A stretch of 64,000 nt of DNA from Phialocephala subalpina (lineage: Eukaryota > Ascomycota > Leotiomycetes > Helotiales > Mollisiaceae): positions 6,997 to 70,996 of the forward strand of contig FJOG01000051.1 of the NCBI GenBank assembly GCA_900073065.1, in the 5' to 3' direction. The notes beneath the pieces are model-generated. The model was not told the DNA's origin and searched no databases. It saw only the letters and a program-made list of their open reading frames with translations. Shown piece after piece: positions 50,280-60,178 of this stretch. The translations under genes and the position numbers were made by a program. The stretch's first letter is position 1, and each line of letters begins with the position of its first letter.

Positions 50280-52800
50280 TTCTCCTCCACGAAATACCTC
50301 GAGATCGTGCAAACGGATTCAAATATCTTCTGCCGCGCCAGATTCCTACGACACCTTATGTATGCGAGCTTTCTCAGGCGATTTCAGCAGGACATTCTAC
50401 GTTCGTTGGAACGTCCTATATCTTCGAATTCCCGCGAGACTCCTCATCGAAATCCTCTTCCATTCGAAGCCTCTTTTCGCTCTTCGAACGATTCTCGTCT
50501 CTGCGAATACTCTTCTCCTGCCTACGAATACCCCTCTCCTGCCTACGAATACTCCTTCGATGTATACGAATACTCCTGTCCTCGCGCGATTTCCTCCTCT
50601 ACGATTCCTCAGCTCTTCGAAATATCTCTCCCCTATGCGATTTCTCATCGAATATCTCCTCCAATGAATCTATATGCCTCGAACACTCTTGACACCTGCG
50701 AATGGGATTCTATATGCTCTGAATGGTCCCAGTCATTGCGAACATCCTATGCTCTTCCAAGTTTCTCCTCAAAAAAGTCCCATGTCTTTCCAATACTCTG
50801 CGAGGTCTCTCGGTCTATGCTAAGATTCCCAGATCAGGAATCCTAACAGTCTGCGAATTCTCCCACACCTTGCCAAACTCCCAGTCTACGAATACTCCTC
50901 CTATAATTATATGCTCTTGGTCTCTCCCAATGCATCGAATACTCTCTTCGGAAACTCCATACCCTTCGAACACTTCCAATCTCTATCAATGCTCCCAAGC
51001 TACGAATACTCATACTTTACGAATTCTCCACACTCCGCCAATGCTTCCACGAACCCTCTATACTCTGCTAATGCTTCTACGAACCCTTCTAGTGTACGAA
51101 TACTCGTCCTATAATCGAAAGCTGCCCTCCAATGCGAACATTCCTTCACATATCAGCATTACCTGTTCGAAAGCTCTTGTCTTCGAATCTTCCTCNNNNN
51201 NNNNNNNNNNNNNNNNNNNNNNNNNNNNNNNNNNNNNNNNNNNNNNNNNNNNNNNNNNNNNNNNNNNNNNNNNNNNNNNNNNNNNNNNNNNNNNNNNNNN
51301 NNNNNNNNNNNNNNNNNNNNNNNNNNNNNNNNNNNNNNNNNNNNNNNNNNNNNNNNNNNNNNNNNNNNNNNNNNNNNNNNNNNNNNNNNNNNNNNNNNNN
51401 NNNNNNNNNNNNNNNNNNNNNNNNNNNNNNNNNNNNNNNNNNNNNNNNNNNNNNNNNNNNNNNNNNNNNNNNNNNNNNNNNNNNNNNNNNNNNNNNNNNN
51501 NNNNNNNNNNNNNNNNNNNNNNNNNNNNNNNNNNNNNNNNNNNNNNNNNNNNNNNNNNNNNNNNNNNNNNNNNNNNNNNNNNNNNNNNNNNNNNNNNNNN
51601 NNNNNNNNNNNNNNNNNNNNNNNNNNNNNNNNNNNNNNNNNNNNNNNNNNNNNNNNNNNNNNNNNNNNNNNNNNNNNNNNNNNNNNNNNNNNNNNNNNNN
51701 NNNNNNNNNNNNNNNNNNNNNNNNNNNNNNNNNNNNNNNNNNNNNNNNNNNNNNNNNNNNNNNNNNNNNNNNNNNNNNNNNNNNNNNNNNNNNNNNNNNN
51801 NNNNNNNNNNNNNNNNNNNNNNNNNNNNNNNNNNNNNNNNNNNNNNNNNNNNNNNNNNNNNNNNNNNNNNNNNNNNNNNNNNNNNNNNNNNNNNNNNNNN
51901 NNNNNNNNNNNNNNNNNNNNNNNNNNNNNNNNNNNNNNNNNNNNNNNNNNNNNNNNNNNNNNNNNNNNNNNNNNNNNNNNNCCCCCCCCCACTCCTATAC
52001 GAACTCTCCTTTCCTCTCTATAATACTCTCCGGTTTCGAAATATTATCTATCAAAACCGCCCTCTTCTTTCCGAGATAGTTTATCCTCATACCTTCCTCT
52101 TCAAAACTTCTCGTTTGGGAGAATCTCCCCTTTCTGTCCTCCTCGGATACCCCCTTCGACCACCCTTGTTCCAGAATATTTCCCCCTGTCCGAAACCTCC
52201 AACCTTCTTCATAAACTCCTGTTATACCGAAGCCAGTCGCTACAAAAGGTAATGATCTCTGCGGACGCCTCAGTCTCCGCTATATGCTCCTGGTCTCTGC
52301 GAGCGCTTTTAGTATCTGCGAATACTCACAATATCCGGAAATACCCCAATCTTTGCCGACCGCTCCTAGATCTTTCAAACGCTCCTGGTCTTTGCGAATG
52401 CTCCTCCAAAGCTTCATCTGTCTGCGAAGCCTCCTCATATCTTCTCCGAAAGCTTTCCTCCCACTCGAAGCCTCTTCCTCCATTCCAAACGTCCTCTCCT
52501 CTTTGACCATATCTACGAATCATCCTACCTGCATATCATTTCCTCGGGGAACTTCCTCTAGTTGGGACATTCTCGCCTCTTCAAGCTACGTGCTCTGTGG
52601 AATATCCTCCCTGTTACGAATCTTTCTCTTGTCGAAAGTCTCTTTCTCCTTCGACCTTTCCTCTCTACCAAACTTCTTTCCTATGCGAATCTTCCTCTCG
52701 TCGAACTCTCCTCTCCACTTTGAAACCCACTCGAAACCTCTTCTCGTCAACCTCCCCCTGTCATCGTCCTACCAACCTGACTTCGGTGGAAGCACGGATT
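50280..52800. repeat. Degenerate pyrimidine-rich minisatellite (CGAATACTCC-type), interrupted by a gap
   Basis: The plus strand is C/T-rich and carries dozens of variants of a CTACGAATACTCCTC-like word. Clear copies occur near 50500-50590, 50890-51115 and 52300-52520. Copy spacing varies from about 20 to 30 bp. Because TAA/TAG/TGA are rare in the repeat, long open frames arise by chance (for example SPAYEY-type repeats on the plus strand). I do not take these as genes. The assembly gap at 51196-51981 falls in the middle, with a C9 run at its right edge, consistent with an array that short reads could not resolve. Confidence 0.65.
51196..51981. other. Assembly gap (786 N)
   Basis: Unknown bases inside the degenerate minisatellite. 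Reading frames that span it are artefacts. The true length of the array may differ from the N count. Confidence 1.
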
Positions 52801-54419
52801 TACGCTCGACATGCAATGCATCCTAGAGATGACATGTCGGATCCAGCGTCGTTACTATCAAGTTCTTCGAATAATTCGTGCCCAATACGAGAGAGTGGAT
52901 TGTATTGGTGTTGGGGAACTTTCTAGACGGCGTAATTGGACAACTGCGAGAGGGACACAAAAGCTTTGCACTGCGTGGATACCATGGCCCAGTCGTTGCT
53001 AATATTTCCGCAGACTGGTGAGACATCATGCTCCAAACGGATATTCAGTACCAATGCGGTAGAAGATCTGCGGCTCGACATATCATTCCATCTTAATGTT
53101 TTCGCACCTGGAGGTTTTCGCAAGATCGAGCCAGCCCTGAGAGAGAAATGGACAAATAGCAGCTACACACAGCCATTGGTAACCCACAAGTGTACGGGAA
53201 ACCGAAAGTTCGCGGCTTTGATGGACATCACGAGCCAAGGCGCAGAATGGAAGCCAGCTGTTCAGACTCCAAATCTTGCTGAAATGATCACACATGCCAC
53301 GGAATTATATGTGGCAACGGCAAGCTCGTCTTCCCTCTGCTGTTCTTCGGTTTCGCAAATGATTACCTCCGACGTTATGATCGACACCAGGAGGAGAACT
53401 TCCTGTAAGAAGAGTCTCCCTTCCTGATATTCAAGTCCAAGTTCATTGCTCGACTCTCCACAACCAAGACTTTACGATTTCGGGTCCCGATGCTTGGCTT
53501 CACAGTCTGTAGGTCTGATATTGGTTTAAAAGCAGTCATTCAACCCTGATTTCATCAAATATGACTTCTCTAGCTCCTTTCCTCTTCCTCCTGTCTTCTA
53601 GCATTTGAGACCTTAACCTTCGCCATTTGCAGCAGCGCAATATATTGCTTGAAATCTTCTAGCTCAAGATCATAATACTGCCAGTCCCAGCAATGATTAT
53701 TGGATACTGGATATTTTTATTAGTTTTGAGTTTATTATTAAGATTTTATTGTGTTTGGATATGAGGTTTATTGTCTCCATCTCTCAACCATCTTAGTCTG
53801 CAGTGGACGAGGTCACCAGCTGCGGGTTCAATCTCAAAGTTGCATTGATGGCAAACACGAAGCCTCAGTATCGTCTCATTCTCATGGCCATTCTTCATTC
53901 TCCGCCCTCTAACCACTGCTTGTTGATCTGCCAAAATTACTCGCGATCCACGCGCTGATTCCTGGTAGTACTACATGGTGCTCAATGATACTACAAACTC
54001 AGGGTCTCCATGCGTCCAAGCTCAAGCCCAAATCCTGGCTGAACGTTCGTCCAGGACCAAGTTGATCACATTCGTTCCGCTTTCGAGAAGACGCTTCTTC
54101 TTGGCCATTGGTTCGAATAATCTTTCTCAGCATTGCTTTCTAATGCCACCTCTTGATACCATGCATGGTTCCAGTTTCCATATGCCGAGATGCTTCCCAA
54201 AGGAACAGACAACAGTTGTCCGATGTTCCTTGTTGACGTCGGCATAGCACCTACTTCAAGTTCAGCTGCTAACATCGAAGTATTTTGCATTTGGCTCTCC
54301 CTCTCCCCTCAAGGCCAAGGCCGTCTAGTGCTGATCCGTGCTTCTATTGAACTCCAGACCCTTCTCACCGCGGCGGCCCTCCTCAGCTGTCTCCTCCGAC
54401 AATTTTCGTAGGCTTGCCC

Positions 54420-54790
54420 TTCGGTCACATTTCCACTTCTGCAACGGCCGCGTTCCTCTATACTTCTTCGACCAAAGCCTCACACGGCCTCGTCCTGCCA
54501 AGCTCTCATTCCACGGCATCCTTCTTCCACTCTCCTCAAAACATCCTCTTTCCACGAATGCCCTAGGAATGCTCCCTCCACGAACTCCTTACATAACACT
54601 ACCCTTTCCAAGATTCCTTCCTCATTCTCGCCCCTCCAAGCCACTCTTCCACAACCTCAACCTTTCATAATTCCTTTCAAATCAAATTTCTACGGCCTCG
54701 TCTTCTCAAACCCTCTCATGACCTCCTCCATCCACAACTTCCCATCCTCACACAAACTCTTCCTTGCACAAGGTCTTCCTACCATAGCCT
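54420..54790. repeat. Second pyrimidine-rich low-complexity tract
   Basis: The plus strand is strongly C/T-skewed with recurring words such as CCTCGTC, CCACGAA, CTTCC and CTCCTC. It resembles a weaker, more eroded version of the 50.3-52.8 kb minisatellite. No ordered unit length is evident. Confidence 0.4.
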
Positions 54791-56709
54791 CCTCATTTTG
54801 CTTCCTGCCCCGGAAACACTCCTCTACACTCTGTTACACAGCTTCTGACTCCATCCCGGAGCTTACCCATAACATCTTTTAGCAGGGTGATACTATGCTT
54901 CCCATTCGACTTATGCCATATTCCACCCATGCATTTTCGATACATGTACCGCAGTATACCACTAAGGCTACTTCCATTGCAACCCCTTTGATCAAGGAAT
55001 AAAGGAAATAACAACTCCGTCAAAGAGGCATTACTAAATGTAAATTAATCACAGGCAATTAAACCCAATCAGAGTTAGAAATGAGGCAACGCGACGTTGA
55101 TGTGTGACAAGAGGAGCAGAAGTTGATTGAAGTTGAACTTGAGGCGTTGGTATGCATCAGCAGAGACGTCTTGATATAGGGTAGATGGGACAAAATCGAG
55201 TTAGAACATGAGCCTTGCAAGATCCGATGACAGAACCCAATGTAGCTACGGCTTCGTATTGCCTTATTTCGACAGATGGATAGCTAGGTCGAAGCGCAAG
55301 TTGCCTCTGAGATATCCCACTGTCCGCCAAGGAAGCATACGAGAGTTTGTCCGTGAGACCGGACGCTCGGTGCATACTTCAGCCACCAATTGCGAAATAA
55401 TGAGATCAGTGGCCATGGTGTTCTTGAGCTGCTAATACAAACATCACAGAGATTGAGAGTTCAGCTAATCACCGCACCCAGGTCTTTCCTTACCGGTTGC
55501 GACTTCACGCCAAGTATTAATCGCTTTCCTTCTTCCATGTTGGAGTTCCATTCAACCATTCACCACCTCGGACCATTTTGAGTGCTCTCTTGCTTGCATG
55601 CTATTCTTCACCTTTGTTTCTCTATTGAAACTCTCATTCCAGCTTTTCAATATATCTAATTCTTGAAGGAAGGTGAGTCTGTCAAGTGTTGATAATCTCT
55701 CCTGTCTTGTTCCTGGCCATGCTTCGACGAGCGATTGACTTCTTCTATCAATGTTGACGCATATGTGAGTCGAGCGCCTTTGTTTGGCCTTCTTCTTTGC
55801 CACGTCTAGGAGAGGACTGGAAATATTGTCTACTCTCAAATGGGCCACTCGCATCGGCGTTTTGAACGTATTGCCACTGGCTGAATATTTGACAGCGTTG
55901 CCATTTGAGTACGGACTCGATAAAGACCGCCTTGAATACAGTCCCGTGGGACGAGGGCCCCCATAAAGTATTGAAAATTTTTTACTCGCATACTTTGCAT
56001 CTATTGAAGTCAGAATAGTACCGGAATACTTGATCAAATTACCACTCCTGAAAACATAGCATCATTCCCAAAGCTCTGTCGTCCTAAGCCATCCATTGGA
56101 AATGCTAAGGTTAGATGTACCTGCGGATTCGGTGTTCGCAAGCTTATCCCGAACCACAGAGACCTCTATCGTTTATGTCGTTGCGCAATTATGCGCACCG
56201 CTAAATCCCTTATTGTCCCCAATCTGGGTTCAGCGTACGTTCTTTCCTACTTCTCAGCTGCTCTTAAACTACAACACTCGCAGCCACTTACAATCAAGGC
56301 TGTGCCGAACTGTCTCTCAAAATCATGAAAACTAACACTACACAATCCCAAAATGTCAACTGGAACAACATTTGAACGAGGATCCCACGTTACCCGGCGG
56401 TTGAATCTCGTTGCTCACCCCCACTTCTATACTTACTGGCATCCTAGAGTTTGAGAACATACAAAGAAACCTTATTTAATTCGAAAGACAGGTCTTCGTA
56501 TAGTATCCTGAGGCTTCCATTGAAGCAGTGGGCTGCTGTTTCCTCTTCAGTTGCCTGGCCAGTGCAGGAAACGTCAAAATCAGTATCATGTCTTCAGTTC
56601 TGTGGTTTTCCACAAGAGTTCGTGCTAAGCCTTGCTGGTCTCTTTCTTCCACATCTTTCTAACAAGATCCCTACGCCCTGGAAGACAAAAAGACAGACGC
56701 TACTCAATC

Positions 56710-57130
56710 TGAACAATTAGGTGATACGAGTCGCTGCAGGGTTTCGTAGTAGTTGTCGAGAATGGCGTTCAACTTGGCAGCGTAGTTGGTTATCGGCATG
56801 GCTTGGTTGGGAATGACGGTGCTTGTAGAGATGAGACTGCGAGAGTACGTTGGTGAGATAGTTGCTCAGCAGGGGAGAGGGGATCCCGCACCGTCTGCAA
56901 GCTGCTCCATCTCCCTTCGTCTCCTTTAGATCTCTGCGCAAGTCCGTCATCTGGATATCACTCTTCAGCTCTTATGCCATGTTGTATGCGCCTTGGCCCA
57001 CTTCTCGAGAAGAATCAAATCACGTATGACCTTCTGTAGACGCTCTTCAAGCCGAATACTCTGGCGTACACAAAATGTTTTGGCACTGGCCAACCAAGAT
57101 GCGTCAGGTACGAACTTGGGGAAGAGACAA
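56710..57130 (-). pseudogene. Frameshifted coding remnant, coiled-coil-like
   Basis: The minus strand contains protein-like blocks in successive frames. LFPKFVPDASWLASAKTF and IRLEERLQKVIRDLILLEKW are followed by a TGA. After a frame change comes SDIQMTDLRRDLKETKGD. A third frame carries YAAKLNAILDNYYETLQRL. The charged, heptad-like composition suggests coiled coil. At least two frame changes and stops make a working product unlikely. I do not recognise the parent family. Confidence 0.35.
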
Positions 57131-57140
57131 CTCTTGAGAC

Positions 57141-57284
57141 TGTGATTATGTTAAATAAGCACGAAACCCACTTTCTCCCACAAAGATCTCATTCCCCCTA
57201 ATCTATTTGACAATCCTCTCACAAGTTGTTGAAACTTTGAATAGAAGACAAAACTATGACTATGTTGAATAGGCACAAAACCCA
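57141..57284. repeat. Two dispersed 30-bp copies differing only by transitions
   Basis: 57141-57170 and 57255-57284 share the pattern T.TGA.TATGTT.AATA.GCAC.AAACCCA. All five differences are A/G or C/T. They sit just downstream of the small secreted-protein gene. Transition-only divergence fits RIP or deamination but the sample is tiny. Confidence 0.5.
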
Positions 57285-57344
57285 AGCCCCAAAATATTCC
57301 CCCTACGTAATAACTCTCGCGTCAATGTCATATGTTCGAAAAGT

Positions 57345-57642
57345 TTATATTCCACCATAAATACAGCTATCAGGGCAAATCTATTTCCCCAACCATTAGA
57401 CACCGCTAACCTGTTATGAAACTAGGAGGTTAATTACTTACAAGCAAACAAATATCAGTGCAATAGCCATCGCAATCCTATTTCGCCAATGACAAGGCGT
57501 CATTAGTACGTTTATCTCGTTACAAAATATAACCGAGACCTGTATGTCTCGATCTTTGAGCGCTTACTCTCTGCTCTAGTGACACGGGCCCCGCAATTAC
57601 ACCCAGGGCCAGTGTCACAAAGAGCAGTGCCGAAATACGCAT
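57345..57642 (-). CDS. Very small secreted cysteine-rich protein with a CxxxC ladder
   Basis: Three tiny exons give a 48-residue protein: 57642-57568, 57477-57442 and 57380-57345. Intron 1 (90 bp) has GTAAGC, TACTAAT and TAG. Intron 2 (61 bp) has GTAAGT, TCTAAT and TAG. Both are phase 0. Residues 1-18 (MRISALLFVTLALGVIAG) form a textbook signal peptide. A short spacer ends in LEQR, a possible processing site. The mature part has five cysteines at strict four-residue spacing (CDGYC, TDIC, LLIC, PDSC) and ends in IYGGI. The leader context is fungal-like (CT-rich, ACAATCATG), with a TATAAG word about 150 bp upstream. Small secreted Cys-rich proteins include effectors, antimicrobials and hydrophobin-like proteins; none matches by eye. 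If intron 2 is retained the protein ends early after LLVSN. Confidence 0.62.
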
Positions 57643-58641
57643 GATTGTTATCGAAAATGGGAAAGAGAAGACGGTGTAAATAGTGTAAAAGACCGGGAAT
57701 ATGATATGAATATTTGTTGGATTTGAATTACTTAGATTTTCCGATAAGTAAAAGAGAGACGAAAGGATTAAAGAATCGGTGCTTTGGTTGTACTTATAAA
57801 CGCTTGGGTTTTAGAAAACCGTTAACGTTTTCGTTGGTCTCCTCCATGTATATCGGAAGGATCACTATGCCGCAAGCTAGGACGAACTAAGTTGAATGAT
57901 TGATTGACTCGTGAGTACGCAATAGTACGAGGACAAACTTTAACAAAACCAGCTAATCGCTGGCCAACTATCGTATAAGAGCAATTATCAGCAAGTCTTG
58001 CCATAGGTCTCCCCAGAGATTTGAGGCGTTCCGACTTGATTTTCGATAACACAGGTGGGTCCAAGGCAGCTGAAAGACCTTCAGTTACGCTATAAGAAAA
58101 TGCTGAAGTATCTGTGGCCTGTCTTGTAATGCGAAGACTTCAGTCATAAGGGCTACAGGGGAACCGATGTTGGAATAGGGAAGGCTGAGTAGTGAGCCAC
58201 TGTCAGCTGCGTTTTCTCCCAACGGACATCGTCTTCGTACTGTTGATTGATCCAAAGATCTCGCGTGAAAGCTGAGATTCATCAAATTTGGTCTCAATCC
58301 ATCGAGTATCAAGAGACTCACAAGCAATATGGGCGTATCGTGGGGCGGGAGTCTCGTAATTCAATTGCAAAGGCTCACTATGCGAGGAATGTAGCCCCCT
58401 TTCATCTTTAGGGGTATCACATGTTGGTAGCGAGAGACACGAAGAGTTTCAACGCCAGTTTACTCCTCCGCAAACGCTTGTAAGCTTAGGATGCCCAAAA
58501 TCCTGACTCGCTCGCATGTTAGTTTATCCATATTGCGACAAAGTATATCTGGTCAAGGTGCTAGAATCTGTTCAGAATGTCTAAGAACTGGTCGTGCTAT
58601 TCTTGATATCTTGATATGATCCTAAATAAAGTCTTCATAAA
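57643..58641. other. Intergenic region with unassigned minus-strand frames
   Basis: 57643-57810 is the probable promoter of the small secreted-protein gene. Minus frames at 58064-57822 and 58327-58085 look somewhat protein-like but carry no domain and join by no clear intron. 58380-58641 is the 3' flank of amidohydrolase copy 2. Confidence 0.4.
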
Positions 58642-59742
58642 CTATACTTCATTGACTATCCCAGCTTTAATCCACTCATGCTTCAAACGTGGTAAGAGCT
58701 GTAGCGCATTGCCAGCTCTGATCCCAGCAATCTCGCGAGAATTGTACAGCCCGCTTAATTCCGGCCCATGCATTTCCCTCAGCGTAGCTTCCACCTCAAC
58801 TTTCCCTGTGAAAGGCCAATCACTTCCCGTCAATAAATTCCCTGCCCCAATTCCCATTGATTTCAACAAAACCTGCTGCGCCGCTGTTCCCTGGGAACTT
58901 TCAATATAGATATTGCCACCCGCGAACACTTCCTGTAAAGTCTTGCCATTGTTCGCCTCCGCAATGCGGTTTGTCTGCTTAGCTCCTGGTCCTCCTACAC
59001 CAATCAACTTCGAGCCGCTAAGGGTTCGAATGACTCTCTGGAAGAGGAAGGGAAAGCTGCCGGCGTTATGACTGAAGATCCAAGAGATGTTTGGGTATTT
59101 GGTGAATGTTCCCTGGTCAATCATCGTCATCAAACACCTTGCAGTCTCTGTAGGGAACTCGATCATCTGGAATCCATATGTACGGCCATCTAATGGAGGC
59201 ATGACAGTCTCCGAAGGGTGTACAAAGAGGACGACCTTCCTGCGGTCACACTCCTGAAGTATCTCATCGAATGCAGGATCACCCAGGTAGATGTTGTTGG
59301 CGGAGGTGGTGATTGCATACCCATCTGGTTTTGGGGCACATTCCTCCTCGCCATACTGGAGAGCTTTGATAGATTCAGAAACGTGAGGGAAAGGCAGAGG
59401 TGCAAATGATCCTCGTTGGGTAGGCAACTTCTGGACTTCTTTTGCCTGCTCATCGGTGAGCGTACGACAGAAGTCTACCCATTTCTCGGATGGCCACTCC
59501 GTGTTGTACTTCGACCAGATGACCGGTGAGTAGATGACAGCACTTGTTCCCTATCAATTCGTGTCAATGGACTTCTCTCTCAGGGAACCTTCGCGTACCA
59601 ATTTTGCCATGGCTTCAGGGGTCTCATCTGGACCGGCAATGACAAATTCACCCATCGGCCCAAGAATGTGTGGCGCAAAATAGTGGTAATGAACATCGAT
59701 GATAGGAACATCCTTCTGGATGAATTGGAGTTTTGCGGCCAT
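58642..59742 (-). CDS. Amidohydrolase-2 family decarboxylase-like protein (copy 2)
   Basis: Paralogue of the 46851-48052 enzyme, same predicted metal-dependent TIM-barrel chemistry. Two exons: 59742-59599 and 59550-58642, giving 350 codons. The 48-bp phase-0 intron is supported because it removes two in-frame stops and restores KLGTSAVIYSP. Metal motif DVHYHYFAP has His18 and His20. Other landmarks are APLPFPHVSESIKAL, VLFVHPSETVMPP, IEFPTETAR, WIFSHNAGSFPFLFQR and LTGSDWPFTGK. It differs clearly from copy 1 (HYHY versus HHHF; IFSHNAGS versus IFSHNGGA) and has one intron, not three, so the two are old paralogues. It is divergent from the aldehyde dehydrogenase across 436 bp. A pair of aldehyde oxidation and acid decarboxylation fits an aromatic pathway (inference). 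Confidence 0.92.
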
Positions 59743-60178
59743 TTTTACACCTTGATTTCAACTTCTCTAGGGTCAGGAGAGACGAAATCGATACCCAAAC
59801 TTGAAGCGAATGCATTCGGAAGATAGATATGTGCATTGACAGAGGCTGGTACGCCACGCAGTGCCGTGGATGCATGCCCCGGAAACATTGCGCGGAAGGT
59901 GGGGGAACTCTCCGGATGTTGATGTGGGCAGCGTGCCGTTCATGCCGGCTGATGTTCGGGACGCGGACAAGCTTCTCTGCAGCAACACCCCGACGTCGAC
60001 GTGACTTACACGACCCGTGTTCAAGGCTCCGTAACGACTGAGCCCGGTCAAATGCCCTCTCCCAATACCTCATTCAACACGCCCTCTTATGAGTATATGC
60101 TGCCAATAGAATCGGCAACCTTTTTGTTTTACTTGGAACGCCACCTTTCGGAGAAGAAGCACTTCAAAACGCACCAAT
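59743..60178. promoter_or_regulatory. Divergent promoter with CGG/CCG triplets
   Basis: Shared 5' region of amidohydrolase copy 2 and the aldehyde dehydrogenase. CGG/CCG triplets include CCCCGG near 59878, GCGCGG near 59890, TCCGGA near 59911, GCCGG near 59944, TTCGGG near 59955 and CGCGG near 59962. These are candidate Zn2Cys6 half-sites like those in the 39.9, 44.1 and 48.2 kb promoters. Confidence 0.35.

Larger units (their letters stand above)
52801..57344. other. Unassigned DNA between the minisatellite and the small secreted-protein gene
   Basis: No gene that I can defend. A plus-strand frame with ATG in ACCATGG near 52984 runs to 53427 (segments LDISFHLNVFAPGGF and ALMDITSQGAEWKP). 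A minus frame at 53934-53746 holds a CHQC..HC pattern. A minus frame at 56037-55552 lacks an ATG start. All remain unassigned. The C/T-rich tract, the coding remnant and the 30-bp repeats inside this stretch are listed separately. Confidence 0.4.

Noticed and set aside
50723..52252. 509-codon plus-strand frame and other frames across the N gap
   Set aside because: They cross unknown bases and arise from a stop-poor minisatellite; the sequence is low-complexity with no domain.
53746..53934. Minus frame with a CHQC..HC pattern resembling a zinc-binding site
   Set aside because: Too short, no upstream ATG before a stop, and one isolated Cys/His pattern is not enough.
55552..56037. 161-codon minus-strand frame
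   Set aside because: It begins at a TTG with no ATG in good context, and shows no domain or codon-use support.
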